64,000 nucleotides of DNA from NCBI GenBank assembly GCA_014378485.1, contig JACMNO010000012.1, positions 1 through 64,000 of the forward strand. The letters are read 5' to 3'. The notes under the pieces were generated by a model. That model made no database searches. It was given only the letters and a program-made list of their open reading frames with translations, and was not told the origin of the DNA. The position numbers and the translations under genes were made by a program. How positions within the stretch are numbered: the stretch's first letter is position 1; each line of letters opens with the position of its first letter. This document shows, one piece after another, positions 46,894 through 55,196 of the stretch. The DNA comes from Bacteroidia bacterium (GTDB taxonomy: Bacteria; Bacteroidota; Bacteroidia; B-17B0; Aurantibacillaceae).

Positions 46894-47565
46894 TTATTTT
46901 AAAGCTTTATTTTTTAAAAACTCAATACTAATATGCGTTAAATACTTTTTTATTTCTTCATTAGTAGGCTGCATTGAACTAACATAAGTCACCTCTTCTT
47001 CATAACTCACATCATCGTAATACATTAACTGCTCCATAAAGTTTCTGTAATTAAATAACGTTGCAGTACTTGAATTAAATAATAAGCCTGCCTTGATAAT
47101 AATTTCATCTAATGAAACGCCTTGATTTAAAATAAAATATAAATCAAAATAATCTTTCCATTTAGCCCTTCCTCCTAATGCAAATGCTTTCATGGCGGCT
47201 AATGTCAAAAGATTTGGCATTCTAACACCATCAAACACTTTGTTTACAGGAATTGTATGTGGGAAATTAAAAAAAGTAATTTTTACGCCATTTAAAATAA
47301 AATGCGCTTGATCTTTCCCTTCAAATATAGATATAATATTATCCGATGTCTTAGATTGAAGTTTAGCCTTTGCGTTTAATTGGTTTTTGTTTTTAAATGT
47401 AAATAAATCGAAATCGATAGACTCCCGATGACCTAATAATAGTTCAATAGCAGTTTCGCCAGCTAAGTAATAATCGGTTTTAAATTGACTGATTAAAGGC
47501 AATAAATCTTTTTGACTTTGATTAAGAATATTTAAGTAAACCTTTTGACTCAAAATATTTTCCAA
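46894..47565 (-). CDS. AbiEii-like nucleotidyltransferase (toxin candidate)
   Basis: 223 aa. YYLAGETAIELLLGHRESIDFDLF at 32-55 carries the polymerase-beta-type motifs: GET where this family usually has GGT, then GHRxSIDFDLF with the metal-binding D51/D53. PNLLTLAAMKAFALGGRAKWKDYFDLYFIL (about 136-165) is the conserved lower-half motif. Such proteins are the toxin of two-gene modules in Bacteroidota. It overlaps the small partner gene by 44 bases. AT-rich compared with rdgB. Confidence 0.82.
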   Translation of the reverse strand: MENILSQKVYLNILNQSQKDLLPLISQFKTDYYLAGETAIELLLGHRESIDFDLFTFKNKNQLNAKAKLQSKTSDNIISIFEGKDQAHFILNGVKITFFNFPHTIPVNKVFDGVRMPNLLTLAAMKAFALGGRAKWKDYFDLYFILNQGVSLDEIIIKAGLLFNSSTATLFNYRNFMEQLMYYDDVSYEEEVTYVSSMQPTNEEIKKYLTHISIEFLKNKALK

Positions 47566-47812
47566 ACATATTTAAAATTGATAATCTGTAATTTTGTCGT
47601 TTTTTCTCCTTTACCTTAACAATATTATTTTCAACTATCTTGGCTACTTTTTGTTCACCTACTATTTTAAATAGTTCTTTAATCTGCGGTAAATCTGCGT
47701 AACTCAGTATAAATTCAACTAATACTTCATCACTGATCGCATGGAGTTTGTCTTTTTTTATGTACCAAAATAAGACTGCGTTTTCATCTATAAATTGCTC
47801 TCTTGTTTTCAT
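47522..47812 (-). CDS. Small partner (antitoxin candidate) of the nucleotidyltransferase
   Basis: 96 aa, charged and mostly helical. MKTREQFIDENAVLFWYIKKDKLHAISDEVLVEFILSYAD... is characteristic of small proteins found directly upstream of AbiEii-like genes in Bacteroidota; I do not name a family. No DNA-binding motif is obvious beyond the basic stretch KVKEKKRQNYR. First gene of the pair; the 44-base overlap implies coupled translation and a fixed ratio of the two products. Confidence 0.7.
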   Translation of the reverse strand: MKTREQFIDENAVLFWYIKKDKLHAISDEVLVEFILSYADLPQIKELFKIVGEQKVAKIVENNIVKVKEKKRQNYRLSILNMFGKYFESKGLLKYS

Positions 47813-47893
47813 TTTTTAACAAATACAAAACTATTTTTAAGCTTTATAAATCCATATTAAATTTACGAATTTAAAACTCAAAACATCAAACTA

Positions 47894-47924
47894 TTTTCTT
47901 AAAATTACATATATTTTAAATTTG
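47894..47924 (+). promoter_or_regulatory. Promoter of intact rdgB
   Basis: TTTT (47894-47897), 19 bases, then a perfect TAAATTTG (47917-47924), 12 bases before the rdgB ATG. The truncated copy at 46624 has no such box, so the promoter arrived with, or was created by, the inserted module. Confidence 0.45.
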
Positions 47925-47936
47925 CAAGTCCATTAT

Positions 47937-48143
47937 ATGCAACTGATTTTCGCAACCCACAACCAAAATAAACTGAAAGAAGTCAGGAGCCTAATTCCTG
48001 ATTCGATCAACCTACTTAGCCTGGATGAAGTTCATTTCAAAAAAGACATTGAAGAAACCGAAACAACCATTGAAGGCAATGCTATATTGAAAGCCAAAAC
48101 GATTTATGAAGAAACTGGCATTAATTGCTTTGCTGATGACAGC
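47937..48143. repeat. Long direct repeat, rdgB copy B
   Basis: Intact-gene copy of the 207-base repeat also present at 46624-46830. Differences between copies are denser in the first 90 bases than in the last 110. Confidence 0.9.
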
Positions 48144-48539
48144 GGATTATTGGTTGATGCATTAAATGGCGCTCCGGGCGTTTATTCTGCCAGGTATGCG
48201 GGAGAACAAAAAAGTGATCGTGATAATATGGAAAAGTTATTGCAAGAATTGCAGGGCAAACAAGAAAGGTCAGCGTATTTTAAAACAGTGATGGCTTTGA
48301 TTATTAATGACAAAAAATATCTTTTTGAAGGAATTATAAAGGGAAAAATAATGCCAGAAAAAGCCGGCACAAATGGATTTGGGTACGATCCTGTTTTTAT
48401 GCCGGATGGTTATAATCAAACATTTGCTCAAATGGATCAGGAAACAAAAAATTCAATTTCACACAGAGGTATTGCTTTAAAGAAAATGGTTGAATTTTTA
48501 ACATCCTTCGGGTTAAGGGCGCATTCTTCAAAGGAGTAA
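47937..48539 (+). CDS. rdgB: XTP/dITP diphosphatase (RdgB/HAM1)
   Basis: Hydrolyses ITP, XTP and dITP to monophosphates, keeping deaminated purines out of nucleic acids. 200 aa from the ATG at 47937; an upstream in-frame ATG at 47922 overlaps the promoter box. FATHNQNKLKEV near 5-16, ETETTIEGNAILKAK, CFADDSGLLVDALNGAPGVYSARYAG near 64-89, GFGYDPVFMPDG and SHRGIALKKM are all family signatures. Complete. Its first 207 bases are duplicated at 46624. Convergent with asnB. Confidence 0.96.
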   Translation: MQLIFATHNQNKLKEVRSLIPDSINLLSLDEVHFKKDIEETETTIEGNAILKAKTIYEETGINCFADDSGLLVDALNGAPGVYSARYAGEQKSDRDNMEKLLQELQGKQERSAYFKTVMALIINDKKYLFEGIIKGKIMPEKAGTNGFGYDPVFMPDGYNQTFAQMDQETKNSISHRGIALKKMVEFLTSFGLRAHSSKE

Positions 48540-48544
48540 TAAAA

Positions 48545-50446
48545 TTACATCCATTTTTCATACCACATTTGGAACATCAATACATACCATAATTTTTGTG
48601 CCAGTTCTTTTTTTCCGGAATAAAAATCACGTTTCAGTTTCTGAATAAAATCAACCTTAAAAATTCCCTGTTCCTTGATTTTATCATCATTTAAATAGTA
48701 CAGCACTTTCTCTTTCAAATCATGTGCCAGCCAGTTTTCAATGGGGATCGCAAAACCCTGTTTAGGCCTGTCCATTAATTTTTTTGGAATATATTGATGA
48801 GTAATCTCTTTGAGAATATATTTTTTACAGCCTTTATAATATTTAAAATCGTCCGGCAATTGAGCAGCCCATTCAATGATCCGATGGTCTAAAAATGGCT
48901 CCCTTCCTTCCAGGCTGGCTGTCATGGTTGCCCGATCTACTTTTTGTAAAATATCATCTACAAGATATGTTTGGTAATCAACCGCCATCATGTATGACAA
49001 AGGAGAATAAAATTCTTTCTTTAAATCCTGACTTAAATAAGAAGTATTCAGTTTTTTAAATTTAAATGCTAACACATCTTTTAACTGCTCATCATCATAT
49101 TGCCGACTTAAATTCAACATCAGGTTTTGGGAAGAAGGATCATTCAACAAGCCTTTTAGTTTTTCGTAACGGTTATGAAAATTATATTTATTTTTCATAA
49201 CAGGAATTTTCTCTGCTGGAATCCAGTTCATCACTCCAACTGCCAAGTGCCTTGCAAAACCAGGGATTTTGTTCAGTTTTTTTCCAAAGCGCATTAAGTA
49301 ATCATAACGGTTATAGCCGGCAAAAATTTCATCTCCACCGTCAGCACTCAAAGCAACCGTCACCTGCTTCTTTGCCATTTTAGAAACGAGTGTTGTAGGA
49401 ATGGCACTGCTATCGGCAAACGGTTCATCGTAATAATGCGGAATATCATCAATCAATTCGATGGCTTCTTTTTGTGAACAGGTAAATTCATAATGCTCGG
49501 TGCCCAAATGTTTTGCCACATCTTTAGCGTACTCTGCCTCATTCAATCCTATATCAGGAACACCAATCGTAAACGTTTTTAATTTCTCTGATTTGTCTTT
49601 TTGCAATAAAGCCGTTAATAAAGAACTATCATAACCTCCGCTTAAAAACACACCTACCGGAACGTCTGAAACCATTCTATAATCAAAAGCTGATTTCATG
49701 ATCTTCTCCGTTTCTGTTTTAGCTTCTGCAAAAGAAATATCAAGTTTTGGTTTATTATAAGCGTCGTAAACATCCCAATACTTTATCTCCTTCAGTTCTT
49801 TTGTTTTTAAATTGAAGCTGATGTAATGGCCTGGCTTTAACTTATAGCAATGATTAAAAATACAATGGGGTGCAGGAATATTTCCAAACTGCATAAAAGC
49901 ACCCACGGCATCCGAATTAATTTCTTTTTTAAAATCCGGATGATAATTAAAGGATTTCAATTCTGATGCAAATAAAAACAAGTTCTGATTCCAATAATAA
50001 AAAAACGGCTTCACTCCTGCTCTATCCCTCACACAGATTACTTCTTCCTTTACCTGATCATAAATAACAAAGGAAAACATGCCTATAAAACGATCAACGC
50101 ATTTTATTCCCCACTCACAAAAGGCATGTAAAATAACTTCAGTATCCGAATGTCCTATAAACTGATGTCCTGATTTTTCAAGTTCTGCTTTTATTTCCCT
50201 GAAGTTATAGATCTCACCATTAAATGTGATCCACAAATCTCCAAACTGCATCGGTTGTTTACCGGTTTCAGACAAATCAATGATTGCTAATCTCCTGTGA
50301 CCAAGGCCAACAGAATAGCCCGAGTGTTTAAAGAATTCATAACCACTTCCATCAGGGCCTCTGTGAATCAAAGCGTCTGTCATTTTTTGGAGAACTTCTT
50401 TAGTAGAAGTTTCACTAAAATCTATAAACCCTGATATCCCACACAT
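48545..50446 (-). CDS. asnB: Asparagine synthase (glutamine-hydrolysing)
   Basis: 633 aa. Catalytic Cys2 after the initiator Met (MCGISGFID), N-terminal glutaminase half with HRRLAIIDLS and FNGEIYN, then the synthetase half with ATP-binding GVFLSGGYDSSLL near 265 and ALSADGGDEIFAGYNRY near 365. It amidates aspartate, or in polysaccharide loci may amidate a sugar acid or another carboxylate; the WecE gene is only 3 kb away. Longer than E. coli AsnB (554), within the AsnB/AsnO-type range. Confidence 0.93.
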   Translation of the reverse strand: MCGISGFIDFSETSTKEVLQKMTDALIHRGPDGSGYEFFKHSGYSVGLGHRRLAIIDLSETGKQPMQFGDLWITFNGEIYNFREIKAELEKSGHQFIGHSDTEVILHAFCEWGIKCVDRFIGMFSFVIYDQVKEEVICVRDRAGVKPFFYYWNQNLFLFASELKSFNYHPDFKKEINSDAVGAFMQFGNIPAPHCIFNHCYKLKPGHYISFNLKTKELKEIKYWDVYDAYNKPKLDISFAEAKTETEKIMKSAFDYRMVSDVPVGVFLSGGYDSSLLTALLQKDKSEKLKTFTIGVPDIGLNEAEYAKDVAKHLGTEHYEFTCSQKEAIELIDDIPHYYDEPFADSSAIPTTLVSKMAKKQVTVALSADGGDEIFAGYNRYDYLMRFGKKLNKIPGFARHLAVGVMNWIPAEKIPVMKNKYNFHNRYEKLKGLLNDPSSQNLMLNLSRQYDDEQLKDVLAFKFKKLNTSYLSQDLKKEFYSPLSYMMAVDYQTYLVDDILQKVDRATMTASLEGREPFLDHRIIEWAAQLPDDFKYYKGCKKYILKEITHQYIPKKLMDRPKQGFAIPIENWLAHDLKEKVLYYLNDDKIKEQGIFKVDFIQKLKRDFYSGKKELAQKLWYVLMFQMWYEKWM

Positions 50447-50481
50447 AATACAAAATATTATTTATATATATTTATTTTAAT

Positions 50482-50720
50482 ATTAAGCCCCTACGGGGCT
50501 TCATTCTTTCGTTTGTTGTATTTCTATTAACATTTGACTCCTATGGAGTCCCAGAAGGACTCAATACAATTAATATTCTCTTAATATTTGATTCCTGCGC
50601 GGTTTCGAAGCAACTCAATATAAATGTTTTTTAACATTTGACTCCTACGGAGTCCCGGAGGGACTTAATATTAATAGTAAATAATTGCAGCATCATAAAA
50701 AGCCCTGTAGGGGCTTAATG
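50482..50720. repeat. Cluster of short palindromic repeats
   Basis: Three degenerate units start TTAAyATTTGA at 50527, 50581 and 50631 (spacing 54 and 50). Two carry the palindrome GACTCCTAyGGAGTC and are followed by a second small hairpin (CCcgGaGGGAcT-like). The middle one has decayed to ATTCCTGCGCGG. The array is bracketed by AGCCCCTACGGGGCT near 50483 and AGCCCTGTAGGGGCT near 50701. It has no protein-coding content. It resembles REP-type intergenic repeats rather than a CRISPR array, because spacers are not unique and units vary. Confidence 0.7.
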
Positions 50721-50723
50721 TTT

Positions 50724-51911
50724 TTATTCTGTGTTTTTTTCTTGTTTGGATGCTTTTTTAGATCCTCCATACATTTCGTACTTCAGTAATTTACATTCCA
50801 GTGAGGCATTGAACAACGTCATTTTTTTACTTGGGTGAAGGCCAATCGATTTGATGGCTTCCATATTTGAAGAAATGATCCAGCAGGTCCAGCCGCCGAA
50901 ATCTTTCTTTAACTTATCTCCTATTTGTTTATAGAAAGCATTCGTATCTTCCATTTTTAGACGTTCATCGTATGGCGGATTTAATAAAATAGTCCCGTGG
51001 GGTTTATCAGGCATTAAATCAAAAAAAGAAATATGTTTGTATTGAATGACATCATCTACTTTTGCCACGGCACCATTACGCTTAGCCATTTCTAAAGGCA
51101 CAATATCAATGTCGCTGGAAATAATATTAGGCATATCGTCTTTAATCCGGTTGATGGTACTTTCATAGATTGTATCCCACAACTCTTTATCATAATCATG
51201 CCATTTCATAAAACCAAACTCTTCCCTGAAAACCCCCGGCGGAATATTATTGGCAAATAATGCCGCTTCTATTCCCAATGTACCGCTTCCACACATCCCA
51301 TCAATAAAAGGTAAATGAGGCTGCCAGTTAGATAATAAAATCATTCCGGCTGCCAGCACTTCTTTCATTGGTGCCGTATCAATATCAACACGGTAACCAC
51401 GTTTAAATAATGAATCTCCGCTGCTATCGAGACTCACATTAACCTGGTTTCTGAAAATGTGCACATAAATTCTGACAGTTGGCCTGTCTAAATCAACATT
51501 AGGTCTTACATTAAATTTATCTACAAAACGATCACAAATAGCATCTTTTGTTTTTTGAGAAACATATAAACTATGATCAAACTCATCTGAATTAACAGTT
51601 GCATTAATGGCTAAAGTATCATCCGTATTCATTAATTCTTCCCACTCATACTCTTTCATTTTATCGTACAACTCGTGTTCATTCGCCGCCGTAAACGAAT
51701 AAATCGGAACCAAAACTTTTAATGCGGATCGCAAACATAAATTAGCTTTATACATAAAACCTTTATCTCCTGTAAATGATACACCACGCTTAAACGGAAC
51801 AATATCTCTTGCTCCTAATTTCATCAACTCGTTTACTAGTACATCTTCTAAGCCATGAAAGGTTGTCGCTTTCATTTCAAAATCATGGTCGGTATTTTTT
51901 TTATCTTTCAA
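50724..51911 (-). CDS. rlmL: THUMP-domain rRNA methyltransferase, RlmL-like (RlmKL N-part)
   Basis: 395 aa. N-terminal ferredoxin-like/THUMP region (FHGLEDVLVNELMKLGARD, DRPTVRIYVHIFRNQVNVSLDSSG) then the N2-guanine methyltransferase core with MCGSGTLGIEAAL near 215 and LLNPPYDERL near 310. Likely modifies 23S rRNA (m2G2445 class). The frame starts at TTG (51911); ATG at 51875 (MKATTFHGLEDV) would also keep the domain intact. The PIN/DUF2281 module lies immediately upstream. C-terminus lysine-rich. Confidence 0.9.
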   Translation of the reverse strand: MKDKKNTDHDFEMKATTFHGLEDVLVNELMKLGARDIVPFKRGVSFTGDKGFMYKANLCLRSALKVLVPIYSFTAANEHELYDKMKEYEWEELMNTDDTLAINATVNSDEFDHSLYVSQKTKDAICDRFVDKFNVRPNVDLDRPTVRIYVHIFRNQVNVSLDSSGDSLFKRGYRVDIDTAPMKEVLAAGMILLSNWQPHLPFIDGMCGSGTLGIEAALFANNIPPGVFREEFGFMKWHDYDKELWDTIYESTINRIKDDMPNIISSDIDIVPLEMAKRNGAVAKVDDVIQYKHISFFDLMPDKPHGTILLNPPYDERLKMEDTNAFYKQIGDKLKKDFGGWTCWIISSNMEAIKSIGLHPSKKMTLFNASLECKLLKYEMYGGSKKASKQEKNTE

Positions 51912-51937
51912 TGTTTATTAATTTATTTTAAAATGTA

Positions 51938-52324
51938 TTATCCCCATTGTTGTTTAACCTTGTACTTCTTAAATTCTTTGTCTTTTGTAATGATTATTAA
52001 TTTTTCAGCAATAGCCTGAGCAATAATTAATCGATCAAAAGGATCATTATGAATTAATCCTAGTTTTAATAAAGCCAAAAGATGCTTTTCATTTATGCTG
52101 ATTACTTCAATTTGATTTACTTCAGCGAATCGATAGAGTTCTTCTAAACCAATATCAAGTTTAAGTTTTCCAATTTGGATTTTTATTGCGATTTCCCAGA
52201 AACTTCCAATACTAATATAACACGGGGTTGATATATCTGCAATTTTTTCAACAACAGTTTTAGGTAATTGTTTGTCGCCGGAAATAAACCACAAAAAAGT
52301 ATGTGTATCTAAAAGATATGCCAT
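51938..52324 (-). CDS. PIN-domain ribonuclease toxin (VapC-like)
   Basis: 128 aa PIN nuclease of the Sll0205-like subgroup. Acidic residues are all present: D6 (YLLDTHTFLWF), E44 (SFWEIAIK), D94 and D97 (NDPFDRLIIAQA) and D115. Expected to cleave RNA when freed from its antitoxin. Overlaps the DUF2281 gene by one base. The module is directly upstream of the RlmL-like gene. Confidence 0.92.
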   Translation of the reverse strand: MAYLLDTHTFLWFISGDKQLPKTVVEKIADISTPCYISIGSFWEIAIKIQIGKLKLDIGLEELYRFAEVNQIEVISINEKHLLALLKLGLIHNDPFDRLIIAQAIAEKLIIITKDKEFKKYKVKQQWG

Positions 52325-52527
52325 TAAATATAATCTTTAAACATATCAAGCGGCTTATCAAAATCTTTAGCAAGTTCAATTTTACCTTTTGCGTAACCAA
52401 ATTCGCGCTTTTTTAACTTTGAATTAATTACTTTTTTTGTTTTCAAAAATTCAACAAAATCAGCAACCTCCTGCCTTAAATTAATTGGCAATGAGTTAAT
52501 TTCTATTTGCAAAGCCGTGGTTGTCAT
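52324..52527 (-). CDS. DUF2281 antitoxin
   Basis: 67 aa. EINSLPINLRQEVADFVEFLKTKK is the DUF2281 core, followed by the short FGYAKGKIELAKDFDKPLDMFKDYI tail that wraps the toxin in such pairs. First gene of the PIN module, ATG at 52527. Confidence 0.88.
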   Translation of the reverse strand: MTTTALQIEINSLPINLRQEVADFVEFLKTKKVINSKLKKREFGYAKGKIELAKDFDKPLDMFKDYI

Positions 52528-52600
52528 GCTATAAATTTAAATATTTAAAGTCATCTTTCAAAATTCAGTTTTTTCATCATCCCAATTTTTATGATAAAGA

Positions 52601-53362
52601 TTATTTGTTTTTTACAACATTAAATACTTCTTTCATAAAACCTGATGCAAATACAAAATCAACTAACTCAGGATTTGTGGTTTTTAAAATTTCCTGGCTG
52701 TTTCCTGTCCACCAATGCTTTCCTTTATAAATGTATAATATCTTTTGCCCTATCTCAACAACAGAATTCATATCGTGTGTAATTACAATAGTGGTGATAT
52801 TAAATTCGTGTGTTAAGCTTTGAATTAAATTATCTATGACAATAGAAGTTTTAGGATCTAAACCTGAATTGGGTTCGTCACAAAATAAATACTGCGGACT
52901 GTTGGCGATCGCTCTTGCAAGTGCAGCGCGTTTTTTCATTCCCCCTGATAATTCACCAGGGTATAATTTGTTTTTATTGGTTAACTGAACTTTTTCCAAA
53001 CAAAAATTTACCCGCTCCAGTTTCTCTTCTTTGCTCATGGTGGTAAACATATCTAAAGGAAACTGAATGTTTTCTTCTAATGTTTGAGAATCAAATAAGG
53101 CGCCTCCCTGAAATAACATGCCTATTTTTTTTCTTACTTCCTGTTTTTCTTTAACGCCTAGCGCAGGAAAATTTAATCCATCATATAAAATCTCTCCGCT
53201 ATCAATTTCATGTAAACCAACCATTAACTTCATGATGGTGGTTTTTCCACTTCCACTTTCTCCAATAATTAAATTTGTTTTACCTTGTTCAAAAACAAAC
53301 GAAACATCATCAATTACTTTATTTTCACCGAAGCTTTTTGAAATATTTTTAATTTCAATCAT
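52601..53362 (-). CDS. mlaF: MlaF-like ABC transporter ATPase
   Basis: 253 aa. Walker A GESGSGKT at 34-41, signature LSGGMKKRAALARA near 138, Walker B YLFCDEPNSGLDP, switch VITHDM. Energises phospholipid (MCE-linked) transport with the MlaE permease, whose gene overlaps by four bases. Mla proteins help keep the outer membrane asymmetric. Confidence 0.93.
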   Translation of the reverse strand: MIEIKNISKSFGENKVIDDVSFVFEQGKTNLIIGESGSGKTTIMKLMVGLHEIDSGEILYDGLNFPALGVKEKQEVRKKIGMLFQGGALFDSQTLEENIQFPLDMFTTMSKEEKLERVNFCLEKVQLTNKNKLYPGELSGGMKKRAALARAIANSPQYLFCDEPNSGLDPKTSIVIDNLIQSLTHEFNITTIVITHDMNSVVEIGQKILYIYKGKHWWTGNSQEILKTTNPELVDFVFASGFMKEVFNVVKNK

Positions 53363-54099
53363 GTAAAAAATAACTGAGTTAAAATGAAATTGAATATTAA
53401 AATAAGGATGCTACTATATACAACGGCAGCCGTGCTGCTTTTTCCAACCTCTAAAGCACCGCCATGAGTATAATAACCAAAATAAGAGGAAATAGAAGTA
53501 ATTAAAAAAGCAAAGGTTATTACTTTTGAAAAAGAATACCACAATTTCCAGGGTTCAAAAAAAGCCTGTATCCCAAAAATAAATTCATAAGATGAACATG
53601 CCCCTGTTGCAATACCCATTACATAACCACCAAAAATTCCCAAAAACATACTAATAGCAATTAAAAAAGGAAGTATTAAAATTCCCGCTGCAATTTTAGG
53701 AAGTATTAAATATCCAGCCGAATTTATGCCCATAATTTCAAGGGCATCAATTTGCTCCGTTATTCTCATAGATCCAATTTCGGAGGCAATATTAGATCCT
53801 ATTTTACCGGCTAATATTAAACAGACAATGGTAGGCGAAAATTCAAGTAACATTGATTCTCTGGTTGTAAATCCAAGTGCATATAAAGGAATTATTGGAC
53901 TGGTAAAACCGAAAGCTGCCTGAATGGTGATAACACCTCCCATAAAAAAAGAGATGATCGCAATAATGGGAAGTGAACTGATACCAATATTATCAATTTC
54001 ATGAATAATTTGCCTCATATAAACGGATAGCTTTTCAGGCTTACTAAACACACGTTTAATAAGAATAAAATACCTGCCTAAATGGAAAAATAAATTCAT
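53359..54099 (-). CDS. mlaE: MlaE-like ABC transporter permease
   Basis: 246 aa, about six hydrophobic segments. AIISFFMGGVITIQAAFGF near 46, LEFSPTIVCLILAGKIGSNIASEIGSMRITEQIDALEIMGI around 85-125 is the family signature. Forms the membrane part of the lipid transporter with MlaF. The MCE protein (MlaD) is encoded 5 kb away at 59169, not in this operon. Confidence 0.93.
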   Translation of the reverse strand: MNLFFHLGRYFILIKRVFSKPEKLSVYMRQIIHEIDNIGISSLPIIAIISFFMGGVITIQAAFGFTSPIIPLYALGFTTRESMLLEFSPTIVCLILAGKIGSNIASEIGSMRITEQIDALEIMGINSAGYLILPKIAAGILILPFLIAISMFLGIFGGYVMGIATGACSSYEFIFGIQAFFEPWKLWYSFSKVITFAFLITSISSYFGYYTHGGALEVGKSSTAAVVYSSILILIFNFILTQLFFT

Positions 54100-54156
54100 G
54101 ATTTTTGAATGGCTAATATACGACTAAGTGTTTAATTTATTAAGAGATGGTTTAAA

Positions 54157-54200
54157 TAAAAAACGCTATGAATCAATTGACTCATAGCGTTTTTTATTTT
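54157..54200 (-). terminator. Intrinsic terminator after the universal stress protein gene
   Basis: Stem AAAACGCTATGA / TCATAGCGTTTT with a ten-base loop and a following T-run (TTTTTTATTT) in the minus direction. It ends transcription of the 54214 gene before mlaE; the flanking A-run means it could work both ways. Confidence 0.85.
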
Positions 54201-54213
54201 TTAGAAAACAAAA

Positions 54214-55041
54214 TTACATTCCTGTACCAAAACTATTTAAACTTACTTTTTTAGTTGGATTAATAGTCATAACCGGTAAATTACTGATATCTACTACTTT
54301 TTGAGCTTCTGTTCCACTAAAAAATTCTTTAATACTTAATGTTGGTTTATTCATGATCACAATAAGATCAGATTCAATTTTATTAGCATATTCAACAATA
54401 GTATCAGCAAGACTATCACTTGCTAAAGATTTGTTTGAGCAGGAAATGCCTTTGCCTTTAATGTATTGTTTTACCTGGTGAGAATAAGCTAGTAATTGAT
54501 TTTCATAAGCCGCATCTGATAAACTAAACACACCTAAAATACGGATAGAGGCTCCGAAATAATGCGCAAACTGTACGGCTACATCCACTTTTTCACGCGA
54601 TTCACGTGATAAATCCAATGGTAATAAAATATTCTCACAACCATCTTTATGATCTTTTCCTCTTATAGAAATTACCGGGCAAGCACATTCTCTGATCATC
54701 TTGGAAGCACTGGAACCTACAATATTTTTTGTACTCATGTGACTTTCCAATCCAACCATCACCAAAGTAGCTTTAATTTCTTCTGCCACTCTGGGAACTT
54801 CAATATAAATATTCCCTTTCACATTCATGAATTCAGTAGGAACGCCGCTTTCCGATTCTGTCTGCTTGGTTAAAGCCTTCAGTTCCTCGTATTTTTCTTC
54901 ACCCACTTTTTCATAAGAATGCAATAAAACAATTTTTGAATGGGTATATTTAGCAAGGTTATAAGCCTGTTTAATCGCTAAAAGTGATTGTTCTGTAAAA
55001 TCGATAGGGATTAATAGGGTGCCACGTTCTTGTAATTTCAT
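54214..55041 (-). CDS. Universal stress protein, two tandem UspA domains
   Basis: 275 aa. Domain one starts GTLLIPIDFTEQSLLAIKQAYNLA and contains EIKATLVMVGLESHMS and GSSASKMIRECACPVISI near 107-126. Domain two starts ENILLPLDLSRESREKVDVAVQFA and ends VVDISNLPVMTINPT. The G-x2-G-x9-G-S/T ATP motif is only approximate. Stress-related, cytoplasmic. Monocistronic with its own terminator. Confidence 0.9.
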   Translation of the reverse strand: MKLQERGTLLIPIDFTEQSLLAIKQAYNLAKYTHSKIVLLHSYEKVGEEKYEELKALTKQTESESGVPTEFMNVKGNIYIEVPRVAEEIKATLVMVGLESHMSTKNIVGSSASKMIRECACPVISIRGKDHKDGCENILLPLDLSRESREKVDVAVQFAHYFGASIRILGVFSLSDAAYENQLLAYSHQVKQYIKGKGISCSNKSLASDSLADTIVEYANKIESDLIVIMNKPTLSIKEFFSGTEAQKVVDISNLPVMTINPTKKVSLNSFGTGM

Positions 55042-55196
55042 GTAGATATATTTATAGTTTCGTTTAAAATGGATTTTAACTCACAAAACTAGTCAAATTA
55101 ATGATATCTAAGCATTTATAAAAATAATTATCAAAAAAACGATGTTAATTAAATTAAATTGTCGATATTTGCAGCCCAAACTTTAAAAAAAATAAA

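Noticed and set aside
50482..50720. CRISPR-like array
   Set aside because: Units vary strongly, spacing is not filled by unique spacers, the cores are palindromes and no cas genes are present. It fits REP-type repeats better.
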